Positions 7,310 through 15,167 are shown, counted from the stretch's first letter. The stretch is 24,065 nucleotides of DNA from JBDHAC01 sp039588215 (GCA_039588215.1 JBDHAD010000056.1:1-24065); one strand, 5' to 3'. The notes: generated by a model not told the origin, from the letters alone. A program made the numbers and translations.

Positions 7310-9015
7310 CGCAGGTAGTAGAGCAACAGGTATGCGGCGAGCATCACCGCGATCCACAGGACGGTACTCCCGGTCGGCCACGTTCTCGCGAAGACGCCGG
7401 GTGGTCCGTGGTGCCGGTATACCCCGTCGAGGAACTTGCCGATGTTCCGCTGTGCACGGTCGAGCACGCGGCCCTCTACCCACCTGAAACCCCGGCCCAC
7501 CGCGCCGACTACACGGGGCAGGAGTCGGCGGTAGGTCCAGTCAAAGTCCAGATTGACGGAGGGCGTCTCGGCCGGATAGAGCCCGGTCCGGATCAGGACC
7601 GCGAACGCCAGCGCCGCCCACAGGAGTAGCTGAAACGAGGTCATCACGTGCGTAGCGGTGTACGGCTGGTATTCGACCTCGTACGGAAGGAGGCTGTACA
7701 ACGGCCCGGGCACCACGCCGATCCCGATGCAGAGTGCCGCCGTGACGCCCATCGCGATCAGCATGTTCGCCGGGGCCTCCTTGCACCGGATCCCGGAATC
7801 GTGCGCGAAAAACGCGAAAAACGGGATCTTGATGCCCGAGTGCTCCATCACTCCGGCCGAAGCGAACATCAAGCCTAGAAACGCGAGTGTCAGGTGATGT
7901 TCGCCTACCGCCGAGATGATCATCGATTTGCTGACGAACCCACTGAACAACGGAAACGCGGAGATCGACAGCGCCCCGATGATGCAGAACGTGGCGGTGA
8001 GGGGCATGGACTTGTACAGCCCTCCCAGCTCCGACGCCTTGATCGTCCCGGCCCGGTAGAGCACGGCCCCCATAGACATGAACAGGAGGGCCTTGTACAG
8101 CAAGTGCGCGAAGGCATGTGAAACCGTCCCGTTCAGCGCCATCTCCGTCCCCACGCCGATCCCTACGACCATGAAACCGAGCTGGTTGTTCAGGCTATAG
8201 GCCAGCACCCGGCGCAGGTCGTTCTCGATCACCGCGAAGAAGATCGGGAAGATCGTCATGATCACCCCGATCGGGATCAGGATCTCGGTGCCGGCGTACC
8301 CGCGCGCGAGCGCATAGACCGCGAGTTTGGTGGTGAAGGCGCTCAGGAAGACGGTGCCCGTGACGGTGGCCTCCGGGTAGGCATCCTGTAGCCAGTTGTG
8401 CAGGAACGGGAAGGCGCACTTGATCCCGAACGCGAGGAAGATCAGGTCGGTCCCGAGCGAGCCGAGTCCGAGGTGGTCGAAGGCCAGGGATCCTGTGGCC
8501 CGATAGTGGAGGATCGTTCCCGCGAGGAGCAGAACACCCGATCCCACCTGGATGATCAGGTAGCGCATCCCCGCCCGATACGACCGCTCGGTGCGCCTCG
8601 CCCAGATGAGGAAGACCGACGCGATCGCGGTTAGCTCCCAGTAGACGAAGAGCGTGATCAAGTCGCCCGCGAACACCGCAGCGATGCCGGCGCCCGCGTA
8701 CACGAGACCGGCGATGTGCTGCACGGCGTCCTTGACGTGTGCCGCGTAGATGATCGACAGAAACGCGACGAGGTGGAAGATCACGCCGAACACGAGGCTG
8801 AGCTTGTCCACTCGAGCCAGCGTGAGCGTGTATCCGAGGAGCTCGACCTGGAGGTGCGCTCCCTCGGGCACGCCAAAGAGACCCAGGAGCTGCACGAAGC
8901 TGAGTACCGGGAGGGCCAGAACGTACGCGATCCGTGATCTGCCGCGAATGAGCGGAACCAGGAGGGCTCCCAGGATCAGGATCCAGGCGGGAGGGAGGAC
9001 GGACAGACTACTCAT
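7306..9015 (-). CDS. mrpD: Mrp-type antiporter subunit D, third copy (NuoL/M-like), with long C-terminal extension
   Basis: 569-residue membrane protein of the proton-translocating NuoL/M/N-MrpD family, the ion-translocating part of Mrp cation/proton antiporters. Key residues are kept: membrane Glu127 (VYWELTAIAS) on the helix equivalent to TM5 and Lys199 (FGIKCAFPFLHNWL) equivalent to TM7, plus a further Lys in TTKLAVYAL. It is about 75 residues longer than the two other D copies. The tail holds a charged LDFDWTYRRLLPRV stretch and amphipathic segments, then a final hydrophobic helix ending in LLLYYLR. The start overlaps the preceding small gene by 8 bases and the stop overlaps the rfaE2 start. 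Confidence 0.92.
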   Translation of the reverse strand: MSSLSVLPPAWILILGALLVPLIRGRSRIAYVLALPVLSFVQLLGLFGVPEGAHLQVELLGYTLTLARVDKLSLVFGVIFHLVAFLSIIYAAHVKDAVQHIAGLVYAGAGIAAVFAGDLITLFVYWELTAIASVFLIWARRTERSYRAGMRYLIIQVGSGVLLLAGTILHYRATGSLAFDHLGLGSLGTDLIFLAFGIKCAFPFLHNWLQDAYPEATVTGTVFLSAFTTKLAVYALARGYAGTEILIPIGVIMTIFPIFFAVIENDLRRVLAYSLNNQLGFMVVGIGVGTEMALNGTVSHAFAHLLYKALLFMSMGAVLYRAGTIKASELGGLYKSMPLTATFCIIGALSISAFPLFSGFVSKSMIISAVGEHHLTLAFLGLMFASAGVMEHSGIKIPFFAFFAHDSGIRCKEAPANMLIAMGVTAALCIGIGVVPGPLYSLLPYEVEYQPYTATHVMTSFQLLLWAALAFAVLIRTGLYPAETPSVNLDFDWTYRRLLPRVVGAVGRGFRWVEGRVLDRAQRNIGKFLDGVYRHHGPPGVFARTWPTGSTVLWIAVMLAAYLLLYYLR

Positions 9016-9256
9016 CGTAATAGTCCTCGTCCCGCATCAGGATCTTCCGGAGATGCTTGCCGGCGATGACGATGAAGAAGAACGCTGCGAAGCCGAAGAA
9101 CCCGTAGAAGCCGAACCAAGCCTCGAAGCCGAAATGCACGTGCTTGTGGTACGCCAAGTCGCCGATCACGAGGGCGACACACACGCTGGCGAGAGTCCAC
9201 ACGAGCCTCGTCACATTGCGCGGCTCGTCGAGCCAATGCTTCCGCCCGGGGCTCAT
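9008..9256 (-). CDS. Small two-helix membrane protein inside the Mrp cluster
   Basis: 82 residues, family not recognised. It has a polar N-terminus (SPGRKHWLDEPRN), a first hydrophobic helix (about 15-32), a His-rich connector (YHKHVHFGFE, about 34-43), then an unusually aromatic and Gly-rich second helix (WFGFYGFFGFAAFFFIVI, about 45-62) and an acidic tail (DEDYYDE). The ATG at 9256 is preceded by GGGGGAAC at a suitable distance. It starts 25 bases after mrpD2 stops, and its end overlaps the mrpD3 start by 8 bases, so it is firmly within the operon and likely part of the same complex. The frame reads further upstream to 9403, but that section is the mrpD2 gene in another frame. Confidence 0.82.
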   Translation of the reverse strand: MSPGRKHWLDEPRNVTRLVWTLASVCVALVIGDLAYHKHVHFGFEAWFGFYGFFGFAAFFFIVIAGKHLRKILMRDEDYYDE

Positions 9257-9281
9257 CCCGTTCCCCCTACGGACCGCGGCC

Positions 9282-10769
9282 TCACGGACCGCCGCCTGCC
9301 ACAGCAGTGCCCGCGACCAGAGGTTCCAATAGCCGTGCGATCTCGCCGGCGAAGAAGAACAGCACGATGCACCCCACGGCGGTGAGGCAGAGCGGCACCA
9401 CACAGAACAGCGGTGCTTCGCGGATTCCCGACGACGGGCGATCTCCCGGAGGAGCGGAGAAGAAGCCCCGAATCGGGATCGGCATCAAGTAGGCGATGTT
9501 GAGGAGCGAGCTGACCATCAGGATGCCCAGGAACAGCACCTGATGTGCATCCGCAGCCCCAAGCGCCAGATACCACTTGCTCCATGTCCCGCCCATCGGG
9601 GGCAGGCCGATCACGCTCAACGAGCCGAGCAGAAACGCGAAGGTCGTGACCGGCATGGTCCGCCCGATGCCTCGCATATCGCTGATCTCGGTCTTGTGGG
9701 TCGCGACGTAGATGGCGCCCGCACAAAAGAACAGCGTGATCTTCCCGAACGCGTGCATCGCGATGTGCATGCTCCCGCCGATAACGCCCCAGGAGTTCGC
9801 GAGCGCTGCGCCGAGCACGATGTACGAGAGTTGGCTCACGGTCGAATAGGCGAGCCGAGCCTTGAGGTTGTCCTTCGTCAACGCGACGATCGAGGCGATG
9901 ATGATCGTGGCCCCCGCCACATACATCAGCCCGACGCCGAGCCCCGTGTCGCGCAAGAGGTCCAGGCCGAAGATGTAGACCACCACCTTCATCACCGTGA
10001 ACACGCCCGCCTTGACGACCGCGACCGCGTGCAGCAGCGCGCTGACCGGGGTCGGAGCGACCATCGCGGCCGGCAGCCAGCGGTGGAACGGCATCAGCGC
10101 CGCCTTGCCGGTGCCGAATGCGTACAGGCCCAGCAACGCCAGGATGACGGGCTCCTCCGCCTTGCCGGCCAGGATTCCGCCCTCGGTGAAATCGAGGGTG
10201 CCGGCGATGCTCCAGGTCCACACGACGGCCAGCAGCAGGAATCCGATCGAGGTCGTGAGGAGCACGGAGAGGTACGTGCGCGCCCCTCGCATTGCCTTGT
10301 CCGTGCCGTGGTGCGCGACCAACGGGTAGGTGGAGAGCGTCAGTATCTCGTAGAAGATGAACAGCGTGAACATGTTCTGGGCCAACGCGACCCCGAGCGC
10401 CCCGAAGATGGAAACGGCGAATGCCATGTAATATCGGGTCTGGTGATCCTCGTCGTGCGCCCGCATGTAGCCGATCGAGTACAGCGAGGTGACGATCCAC
10501 AGCCCCGATGCGACCAGCGCGAACAGCATCCCGAGCGGCTCGACGCGGAACGCGATGGCGAGCCCGGGCAAGACCTCGAACCACTGGACGGAGGGCCGGC
10601 CCCCGTTGAGCACCGACGGAAGGAGCGAGGCCACGGCGAGAAAGGTGGCTACCCCGATGGAGAGCGTGCCGGCCTCGCGCAGGTTCGGGCGCCTCCCGAG
10701 AAGTGCCGTGAGGATGGCACCGGTGAGCGGTAGTGCCAGCGCGAGCTGAATCGCGGTGGTGGCGCTCAA
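9282..10769 (-). CDS. mrpD: Mrp-type antiporter subunit D, second copy (NuoM/N-like)
   Basis: 495-residue proton-translocating membrane subunit of the NuoL/M/N-MrpD family. The membrane Glu141 (FIFYEILTLSTYPL) and Lys222 (GTGKAALMPFHRWLP) expected for ion translocation are present, followed by the family stretch VAPTPVSALLHAVAVVKAGVF. LAYSTVSQLSYIV is another hallmark. About 14 hydrophobic segments are visible. The ATG overlaps the mrpD1 stop by 4 bases (ATGA). It is as divergent from D1 and D3 as expected of old paralogs, with no sign of recent duplication. Confidence 0.94.
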   Translation of the reverse strand: MSATTAIQLALALPLTGAILTALLGRRPNLREAGTLSIGVATFLAVASLLPSVLNGGRPSVQWFEVLPGLAIAFRVEPLGMLFALVASGLWIVTSLYSIGYMRAHDEDHQTRYYMAFAVSIFGALGVALAQNMFTLFIFYEILTLSTYPLVAHHGTDKAMRGARTYLSVLLTTSIGFLLLAVVWTWSIAGTLDFTEGGILAGKAEEPVILALLGLYAFGTGKAALMPFHRWLPAAMVAPTPVSALLHAVAVVKAGVFTVMKVVVYIFGLDLLRDTGLGVGLMYVAGATIIIASIVALTKDNLKARLAYSTVSQLSYIVLGAALANSWGVIGGSMHIAMHAFGKITLFFCAGAIYVATHKTEISDMRGIGRTMPVTTFAFLLGSLSVIGLPPMGGTWSKWYLALGAADAHQVLFLGILMVSSLLNIAYLMPIPIRGFFSAPPGDRPSSGIREAPLFCVVPLCLTAVGCIVLFFFAGEIARLLEPLVAGTAVAGGGP

Positions 10770-12247
10770 GGGGAGCCGCTCAGGAGGATCCGCGCCGCCT
10801 GCCTCGCGACCCCCGCGGAGGCCGAAGTGGATAGCCCGAAGAACAACGTGGCACCGATCAACACCCAGGTGGGGATCAGCATCGAGAGCGGGGCCTCACT
10901 CGCCGCGCTCGCTCTCTCGGACGGTTCCTTGAAGTACGCGACCTCGACCACCCGCCACACGTAGATCAGGGCCAGGAGGGAGCTCATCAACACGAGCACC
11001 GCGACCGGCCACCGATTCCTCTCGAGAGCCGCCTGGATCAGATACCACTTGCTGATGAAGCCGACCGTAACCGGTACTCCGATGAGCCCCAGACCGCCCA
11101 CGACCCAGGCTGCCATCGTGAACGGCATGCGGCGCCCGATCCCCCGCATATCGTCGATGTCCACGGAACGGAGCTGCAACGCGACGCAGCCCATCGCCAG
11201 GAACAACCCCCCCTTCATGAGCGCGTGGTTGAACATGTGGACGATGCCGGCGGTGAGTCCTGTGATCGAGGCGAAGGAGATGCCGAGCACCATGTAGCCG
11301 ATTTGCGCGACGCTGGAATACGCGAGCATCCGTTTGATGTCGCTCTGGAAGATCGCGACCGTCGAGGCCACGAAGATCCCGATGAGGGCCAGGGGCATCA
11401 GGATCGCGTCGAGCGGCATGGCCTCGAACGCGAAGCTGATCCCGAAGACGCTGAACACGAACCGGAGGAGGATGTACACCGAGACCTTTGTGGCCGTCGC
11501 CGCCAGAAACGCGGTCACGACGGAGGGCGCGAACGCGTACGCGTTGGGTAGCCACAGGTGCAGCGGGAACAAGGCCATCTTGAGGCTGATGCCCACGGAG
11601 AGGAAGCCGAACGCCACGAGCGTCGTTCGCACGCCGTCGGCGAGCTCCAGCCGCGCGGCCATGTCGGCCATGTTGAGGGTCCCGGTCATCATGTACATGA
11701 GACCGATCCCGATCAGGATGAAAGTCGCGCCGATCGTGCCCATGACGAGGTACTGGAACGCGGCGGGCAGCGCCTGCCTCTTCCCGCCCAGCGCGATCAG
11801 CGTGTAGGAAGACAGCGCGGAGATCTCGAGAAACACGAACAGGTTGAAGAGGTCTCCCGTGATCGCGATGCCGAGCAGGCCGGTCAGGCAAAGGAGATAG
11901 GTCGCGCAGAACAGATACCTGCGGTGCTCCGCGATCTCGCTCGCCATGCTCCGCGGCGCATACGACATGACGATCGCGCCGATTCCGGACACGAAGAGCA
12001 ACACGAAGGAACTCAGGGCATCGACGCGGTACTCGATTCCCCAGGGCGCCGCCCAACCGCCGAGCTCGTACGTCACCACGCCGGACGCGAGAACCTGATC
12101 CAGCAACAGGATCGCGAGACCGAACGTCACCCAGCACGCGAGGATCGCGAACCCGGTCACCAGCTTCGGGTGCCGCAGCAGCACGCAAAGCGGTGCCGCG
12201 ATCAGCGGGACGATGATCTGCAGGATCGGGAGGTGCTGCTCGATCAC
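10766..12247 (-). CDS. mrpD: Mrp-type antiporter subunit D, first copy
   Basis: 493 residues from a GTG at 12247 that overlaps the mrpC stop by 4 bases (GTGA). This is the canonical MrpD position, directly after MrpC. It keeps Glu141 (LFVFLEISALSSYTL) and Lys223 (GISLKMALFPLHLWLPNAYA), both central to the proton path of this family, plus Lys in ATKVSVYIL and the motif LAYSSVAQIGYMVLG. It works in the cytoplasmic membrane as part of the multi-subunit sodium (or potassium)/proton antiporter. A longer open frame reaching 12571 exists but is just overlap with mrpC. Confidence 0.95.
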   Translation of the reverse strand: MIEQHLPILQIIVPLIAAPLCVLLRHPKLVTGFAILACWVTFGLAILLLDQVLASGVVTYELGGWAAPWGIEYRVDALSSFVLLFVSGIGAIVMSYAPRSMASEIAEHRRYLFCATYLLCLTGLLGIAITGDLFNLFVFLEISALSSYTLIALGGKRQALPAAFQYLVMGTIGATFILIGIGLMYMMTGTLNMADMAARLELADGVRTTLVAFGFLSVGISLKMALFPLHLWLPNAYAFAPSVVTAFLAATATKVSVYILLRFVFSVFGISFAFEAMPLDAILMPLALIGIFVASTVAIFQSDIKRMLAYSSVAQIGYMVLGISFASITGLTAGIVHMFNHALMKGGLFLAMGCVALQLRSVDIDDMRGIGRRMPFTMAAWVVGGLGLIGVPVTVGFISKWYLIQAALERNRWPVAVLVLMSSLLALIYVWRVVEVAYFKEPSERASAASEAPLSMLIPTWVLIGATLFFGLSTSASAGVARQAARILLSGSP

Positions 12248-12600
12248 GGGAGCGGATCCCGCTCCTGGATCTCGTGCTCCTGGATCGTCTCGTACGCCTC
12301 GTAGATGCGGACGACCAGCGCGAGCGCGACCGCCGTCGTCGCCACGCCTACGACGATCGCGGTGAGGATGAGGACGCTCGGCAGCGGATTCGTGTAGACC
12401 GTGAACTCCTCCGACACGATCGGAGCCGTGCCCCCCCTCACCTTGCCGATCGTGATGTACATGAGGAAGACCGAGGTCTGGAAGATGTTCAGGCCGATGA
12501 CCTTCTTGATGAGATTCTCGCGGGAGATGACGATGTAGAAACCGGTCATCATCAAGAAGATGACGATCCAATAATTATACAGCCCCAGGACCGTGCTCAT
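12244..12600 (-). CDS. mrpC: Mrp antiporter subunit C (NuoK-like)
   Basis: 118 residues with three membrane helices, homologous to NuoK of complex I. Motifs include SRENLIKKVIGLNIFQTSVFLMYI (about 26-49) and DPLPSVLILTAIVVG in variant form (NPLPSVLILTAIVVGVATTAVALALVVRIYE). The family conserves the segment around the Asp/Asn-Pro-Leu-Pro. The ATG overlaps the mrpB stop by one base (TGATG) and the stop overlaps the mrpD1 start. It is structurally required for Mrp complex assembly in characterised systems. Confidence 0.95.
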   Translation of the reverse strand: MSTVLGLYNYWIVIFLMMTGFYIVISRENLIKKVIGLNIFQTSVFLMYITIGKVRGGTAPIVSEEFTVYTNPLPSVLILTAIVVGVATTAVALALVVRIYEAYETIQEHEIQERDPLP

Positions 12601-13019
12601 CAGGCTCGCCCGCGACCCGCGAAGGTGAAGAAGATCGAGATGATCACGGCCGCCACCGTCATACCCACCCCGAGCTCGATCACCAGGATTCCGATATGCT
12701 GGCCGTGCGCGGGGTGATGCTCGTTGAAGGCGGCGTACTCCAGGAAGTTACCGCCCCACAGCATCGTAGCGACGCCGGTGCCGGCGTAGATCAGAACACC
12801 GAGCGCCACGAGGGATTCGATCAGCTTCCGGCGGGCGACGCGCCGAACGGCGGCCACGCCGAAGATGAGGCCATAGAGTATGAACCCCGCCCCGAAGATC
12901 ACACCCGCCTGGAATCCGCCGCCCGGGCCGTAATCCCCGTGGAACTGGACGTAGAGCGCGAACAAGAGGATCATTGGGACCAGCAACTTCGCCACGACCC
13001 GCAGGATCTGCGACGTCAT
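12600..13019 (-). CDS. mrpB: Mrp antiporter subunit B (MnhB domain)
   Basis: 139 residues with four predicted membrane helices. The hallmark is HGDYGPGGGFQAGVIFGAGF (about 27-46), containing the PGGGFQAG motif of MnhB/MrpB and MbhF. The conserved G-GVATMLWGGNFLEY region follows. The start overlaps the stop of the preceding mrpA C-terminal gene by 4 bases (ATGA), and the stop touches the mrpC start. It is a standard subunit of Mrp antiporters and of the Mrp module of membrane-bound hydrogenases. Confidence 0.95.
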   Translation of the reverse strand: MTSQILRVVAKLLVPMILLFALYVQFHGDYGPGGGFQAGVIFGAGFILYGLIFGVAAVRRVARRKLIESLVALGVLIYAGTGVATMLWGGNFLEYAAFNEHHPAHGQHIGILVIELGVGMTVAAVIISIFFTFAGRGRA

Positions 13020-13579
13020 GTGCCTTCCTCCTCTCGAGCCCGTTCCCGCTCCACCTCCCCTCTTCGGAAGCGGCCTCGCCGCAACAAGAGGAGCACCCCG
13101 AGCCCGGCAGTGAAGATCACCACCGTTTCGCCCAACGTGTCATAGCCCCGGTAGCTCGCCAGGACCGCGGTGACCACGTTCGGTACTTCGATCTCGGTTT
13201 CGGTTCGCTCGATGTACGAGGGCTCCGGATAGCGCTGCGCCGGGGCATCCGGCTCCCCGAAGTGGGGCATGTCGAGCGTGCCGTAGACGAGCGTCGCACC
13301 GGTGATCACGACCACCGCGAGCGGCAGGAGCGGCCGGTGGACCGGCCCTTTGGCCCTCCGCGTCGTGAGCGCGAGTGTTGCAAGCGCGAGGAACGTCGAG
13401 ATGCCCGCCCCGACTGCCGCTTCCGTGAATGCGACATCGGGCGCATCCAGGATCAACATCCACGAGGCGCCCAGGAAGCTGTAGATCCCCATGAGCATCA
13501 CGGCGGCCCACAGCTGGCGCATGCGAGCGATCGTGATCGCCGTGAGCCCGAGCAGCGTCAGGATCAGGACCGTGATCAG
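13016..13579 (-). CDS. MrpA C-terminal module (MbhD/MbhE-like) as a separate gene, apparent CTG start
   Basis: 187-residue membrane protein equal to the C-terminal part of MrpA. The first half is MbhD/DUF4040-like, with LDAPDVAFTEAAVGAG at 44-59. The second half ends with the MrpA/MbhE tail signature NVVTAVLASYRGYDTLGE (134-151) and a last membrane helix. The large NuoL-like N-terminal half of MrpA is absent from the window. The start is unusual: from the family helix back to well inside mrpG there is no in-frame ATG, GTG or TTG. A CTG at 13579 has GGAG six bases upstream and gives a complete first helix (ITVLILTLLGLTAITIA). The first ATG (13522) would cut that helix away and has no ribosome-binding site. 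Confidence 0.88.
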   Translation of the reverse strand: MITVLILTLLGLTAITIARMRQLWAAVMLMGIYSFLGASWMLILDAPDVAFTEAAVGAGISTFLALATLALTTRRAKGPVHRPLLPLAVVVITGATLVYGTLDMPHFGEPDAPAQRYPEPSYIERTETEIEVPNVVTAVLASYRGYDTLGETVVIFTAGLGVLLLLRRGRFRRGEVERERAREEEGT

Positions 13580-13585
13580 CTGCGT

Positions 13586-13589
13586 CTCC
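13586..13589 (-). promoter_or_regulatory. Shine-Dalgarno GGAG for the CTG-started mrpA C-terminal gene
   Basis: GGAG on the minus strand followed by six bases (ACGCAG) and then CTG. Spacing is in the normal range and the site decides the start of a gene with no usual start codon in place. Confidence 0.55.
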
Positions 13590-13596
13590 GCTGCGC

Positions 13597-13926
13597 CTAC
13601 CCCAGGGATGGCTCGTCCTCCGTTTCCGCCAGCATCGGTTGGATCCCGTGCGTCAGCGCAGATTTCGCGAGCGCATGTGTCGACGTCGGGCTGGTGATGA
13701 ACAAGAAGAACCAGATCAACAGGAGCTTGACCGTGATCAGCGTGAGCTCGGCCTGGAACATCAGGCCGAGCAGGATGAACCCCGCGCCCAACGTATCCGT
13801 GATCCCGGCGCCATGGATCCGGGTGAAGAAGTCGGGCAGGCGCACGATCCCGACCCCGCCGATGACGGCGAAAGCAGACCCGACCAGGAGGCAAGCCACG
13901 CTGAGGACGTCCAGCAGCAAATCCAT
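13597..13926 (-). CDS. mrpG: Mrp antiporter subunit G
   Basis: 109 residues with three membrane helices, of the MnhG/PhaG family. The motif GGVGIVRLPDFFTRIHGAGITDTLGAGFIL (about 23-52) is the family signature (RLPD-F-R-H). The start lies 2 bases after the mrpF stop. The gene ends 18 bases before the CTG start of the mrpA C-terminal gene. It is a small structural subunit of the antiporter complex in the cytoplasmic membrane. Confidence 0.95.
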   Translation of the reverse strand: MDLLLDVLSVACLLVGSAFAVIGGVGIVRLPDFFTRIHGAGITDTLGAGFILLGLMFQAELTLITVKLLLIWFFLFITSPTSTHALAKSALTHGIQPMLAETEDEPSLG

Positions 13927-13928
13927 GG

Positions 13929-14207
13929 TCAGCCCGTCTCGTCTTCGGAGAGGTCGGCGAAATGGCCGTACTGGGAGAACCGGAGCACGGCGATCACGCC
14001 GATGAAGTTCATCAACGCGTAGACGAGGGCCAGATCGAGGAAGTCGGGCCGCTGCGTGAGGAATCCGATCACGGCGATCAGCAGCACGGTCTTCGTCCCG
14101 AACATGTTGACCGCGAGGATGCGGTCGAATACGGTCGGCCCGGCCGCGGCGCGAGAAAGGGCGAGCCCCATGGTGACGAGGATCGCCGCCATTGCGGCCA
14201 CGTACAT
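13929..14207 (-). CDS. mrpF: Mrp antiporter subunit F
   Basis: 92 residues with three hydrophobic helices, of the MnhF/PhaF family. The conserved core is RAAAGPTVFDRILAVNMFGT (about 19-38), matching the GP-x3-DR-x5-N pattern, and the last helix is followed by an acidic C-terminus. The ATG at 14207 overlaps the mrpE stop by one base (TGATG). The frame extends upstream to 14642 only as overlap with mrpE. MrpF has been linked to cholate/sodium efflux in Bacillus, but here the role is simply that of an antiporter subunit. Confidence 0.94.
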   Translation of the reverse strand: MYVAAMAAILVTMGLALSRAAAGPTVFDRILAVNMFGTKTVLLIAVIGFLTQRPDFLDLALVYALMNFIGVIAVLRFSQYGHFADLSEDETG

Positions 14208-14716
14208 CAGCGGGCCCCTTCCATGCGCGTCACGCGTCGGTCCATGCTTCCCTCGAGGAGGTCCTCGGCGGCTTCGGCAGTCAGCGCGTGTACGGTGATC
14301 TCTTCTCCGTGGGTGTCTACCGAGACCGTGCCGGGCGTGAGTGTGATGGAATTCGCATAGATCACCCGTCCGATGTCGTGGATTTGCGTGCAGCGCATTT
14401 TGATGAGTGTCGGACTGATCGGCATTCGCGGATGGAGGATGCGACCCGCGACGTCCACGTTGGCCTTCATGATCTCCCACAGAAGCCACGGGAGGTAGCG
14501 GAGGGCACGCAGGGGCAACTCGACGGGCGCACCTTCGCGATCGACGACGTTCATTCTGATCGAGATGGCCAAAACGCCACCGCAAGACAATGCGCCGAGC
14601 GCCAACAAGAGCGGGGTGTAGTGGCCGGACAGGAGAAGCCACACGGCTACGAGGACGAGACCCAGACCAATGCTGTGCTTCAACCGTAGATCCGCAGGAG
14701 GCTCATGGTGGCGCAT
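14207..14716 (-). CDS. mrpE: Mrp antiporter subunit E
   Basis: About 169 residues, of the MnhE/PhaE family: two or three N-terminal helices (GLGLVLVAVWLLLSGHYTPLLLALGALSCGGVLAI) and then a cytosolic domain. Family motifs include LPWLLWEIMKANVDVAGRIL, ISPTLIKM and SITLTPGTVSVD. An ATG at 14746 would add ten residues; the ATG at 14716 gives a more usual N-terminus. It is the first Mrp gene of the run, 60-90 bases downstream of the DUF4845-like gene, so the antiporter may be read from a promoter further upstream. Confidence 0.94.
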   Translation of the reverse strand: MRHHEPPADLRLKHSIGLGLVLVAVWLLLSGHYTPLLLALGALSCGGVLAISIRMNVVDREGAPVELPLRALRYLPWLLWEIMKANVDVAGRILHPRMPISPTLIKMRCTQIHDIGRVIYANSITLTPGTVSVDTHGEEITVHALTAEAAEDLLEGSMDRRVTRMEGAR

Positions 14717-14806
14717 CGGCACCGCGACGCGGAAAAAGCCGGTCATGGCACACGGGGAAGCCGAGGTCGCAGCAGTGCTCGCGTCAGCATGGACGGCGAC
14801 GCGGCT

Positions 14807-15163
14807 CTAGAACGCCTGTTCGACGTTTATCCGACGCGGTCGCACCCACTCCCACCGGTTCACGAATCTGAGCGTGTCGGAGTAGTGGCCGGTGATCCGA
14901 ATTCGGTTCCCGGGGAGGCGCCGCACTTCCAAGCGCTCGGCTTGTTGGGGAAGCCCAAGCTCACGGACGCGTACCTGGAGGACTCTGAGGACCTCCTGGT
15001 CCGTCATTTGAGCCGCCAGGCCGGCTTGCCGCTGCACCTCTCCGCGCAGGGATCGATAGTCGAACTCGCTTCCGACGTACACCACGCCCACGTACGCCGC
15101 CACGGCGATGAGCAGCACGAAGAGCAGGCAGCCGACCCGTACTTTGCCCGACGAGTCTTTCAT
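14807..15163 (-). CDS. Small membrane-anchored protein, DUF4845-like
   Basis: 118 residues with one N-terminal membrane helix (VGCLLFVLLIAVAAYVGVVYVG, about 9-30) and a soluble domain ending in IRITGHYSDTLRFVNRWEWVRPRRINVEQAF. The pattern of an N-terminal anchor, a short alpha-beta domain and a final beta hairpin resembles DUF4845 proteins, which have no settled function. The assignment is by look only. The ATG at 15163 begins 4 bases after the lptE stop; an ATG at 15190 is the alternative and would overlap lptE. It is probably cotranscribed with the lipoprotein genes upstream. Confidence 0.75.
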   Translation of the reverse strand: MKDSSGKVRVGCLLFVLLIAVAAYVGVVYVGSEFDYRSLRGEVQRQAGLAAQMTDQEVLRVLQVRVRELGLPQQAERLEVRRLPGNRIRITGHYSDTLRFVNRWEWVRPRRINVEQAF

Positions 15164-15167
15164 TCGT

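Noticed and set aside
9543..10733. 396-residue plus-strand frame opposite mrpD2
   Set aside because: Composition (Arg, Asp, His, Gln rich, no fold pattern) is that of an antisense shadow in GC-rich DNA; the minus strand carries a clear MrpD.
12248..12571. N-terminal extension of mrpD1 (601-residue frame)
   Set aside because: It overlaps mrpC in another frame and has low-complexity Arg/His/Gly composition. The GTG within the GTGA overlap gives the family N-terminus.
7306..14716. Complex I or membrane-bound hydrogenase operon
   Set aside because: MrpE, F, G and B signatures are present, while NuoB/C/D/I/H-like or NiFe hydrogenase subunits are absent, so this is an Mrp-type antiporter rather than a redox enzyme.
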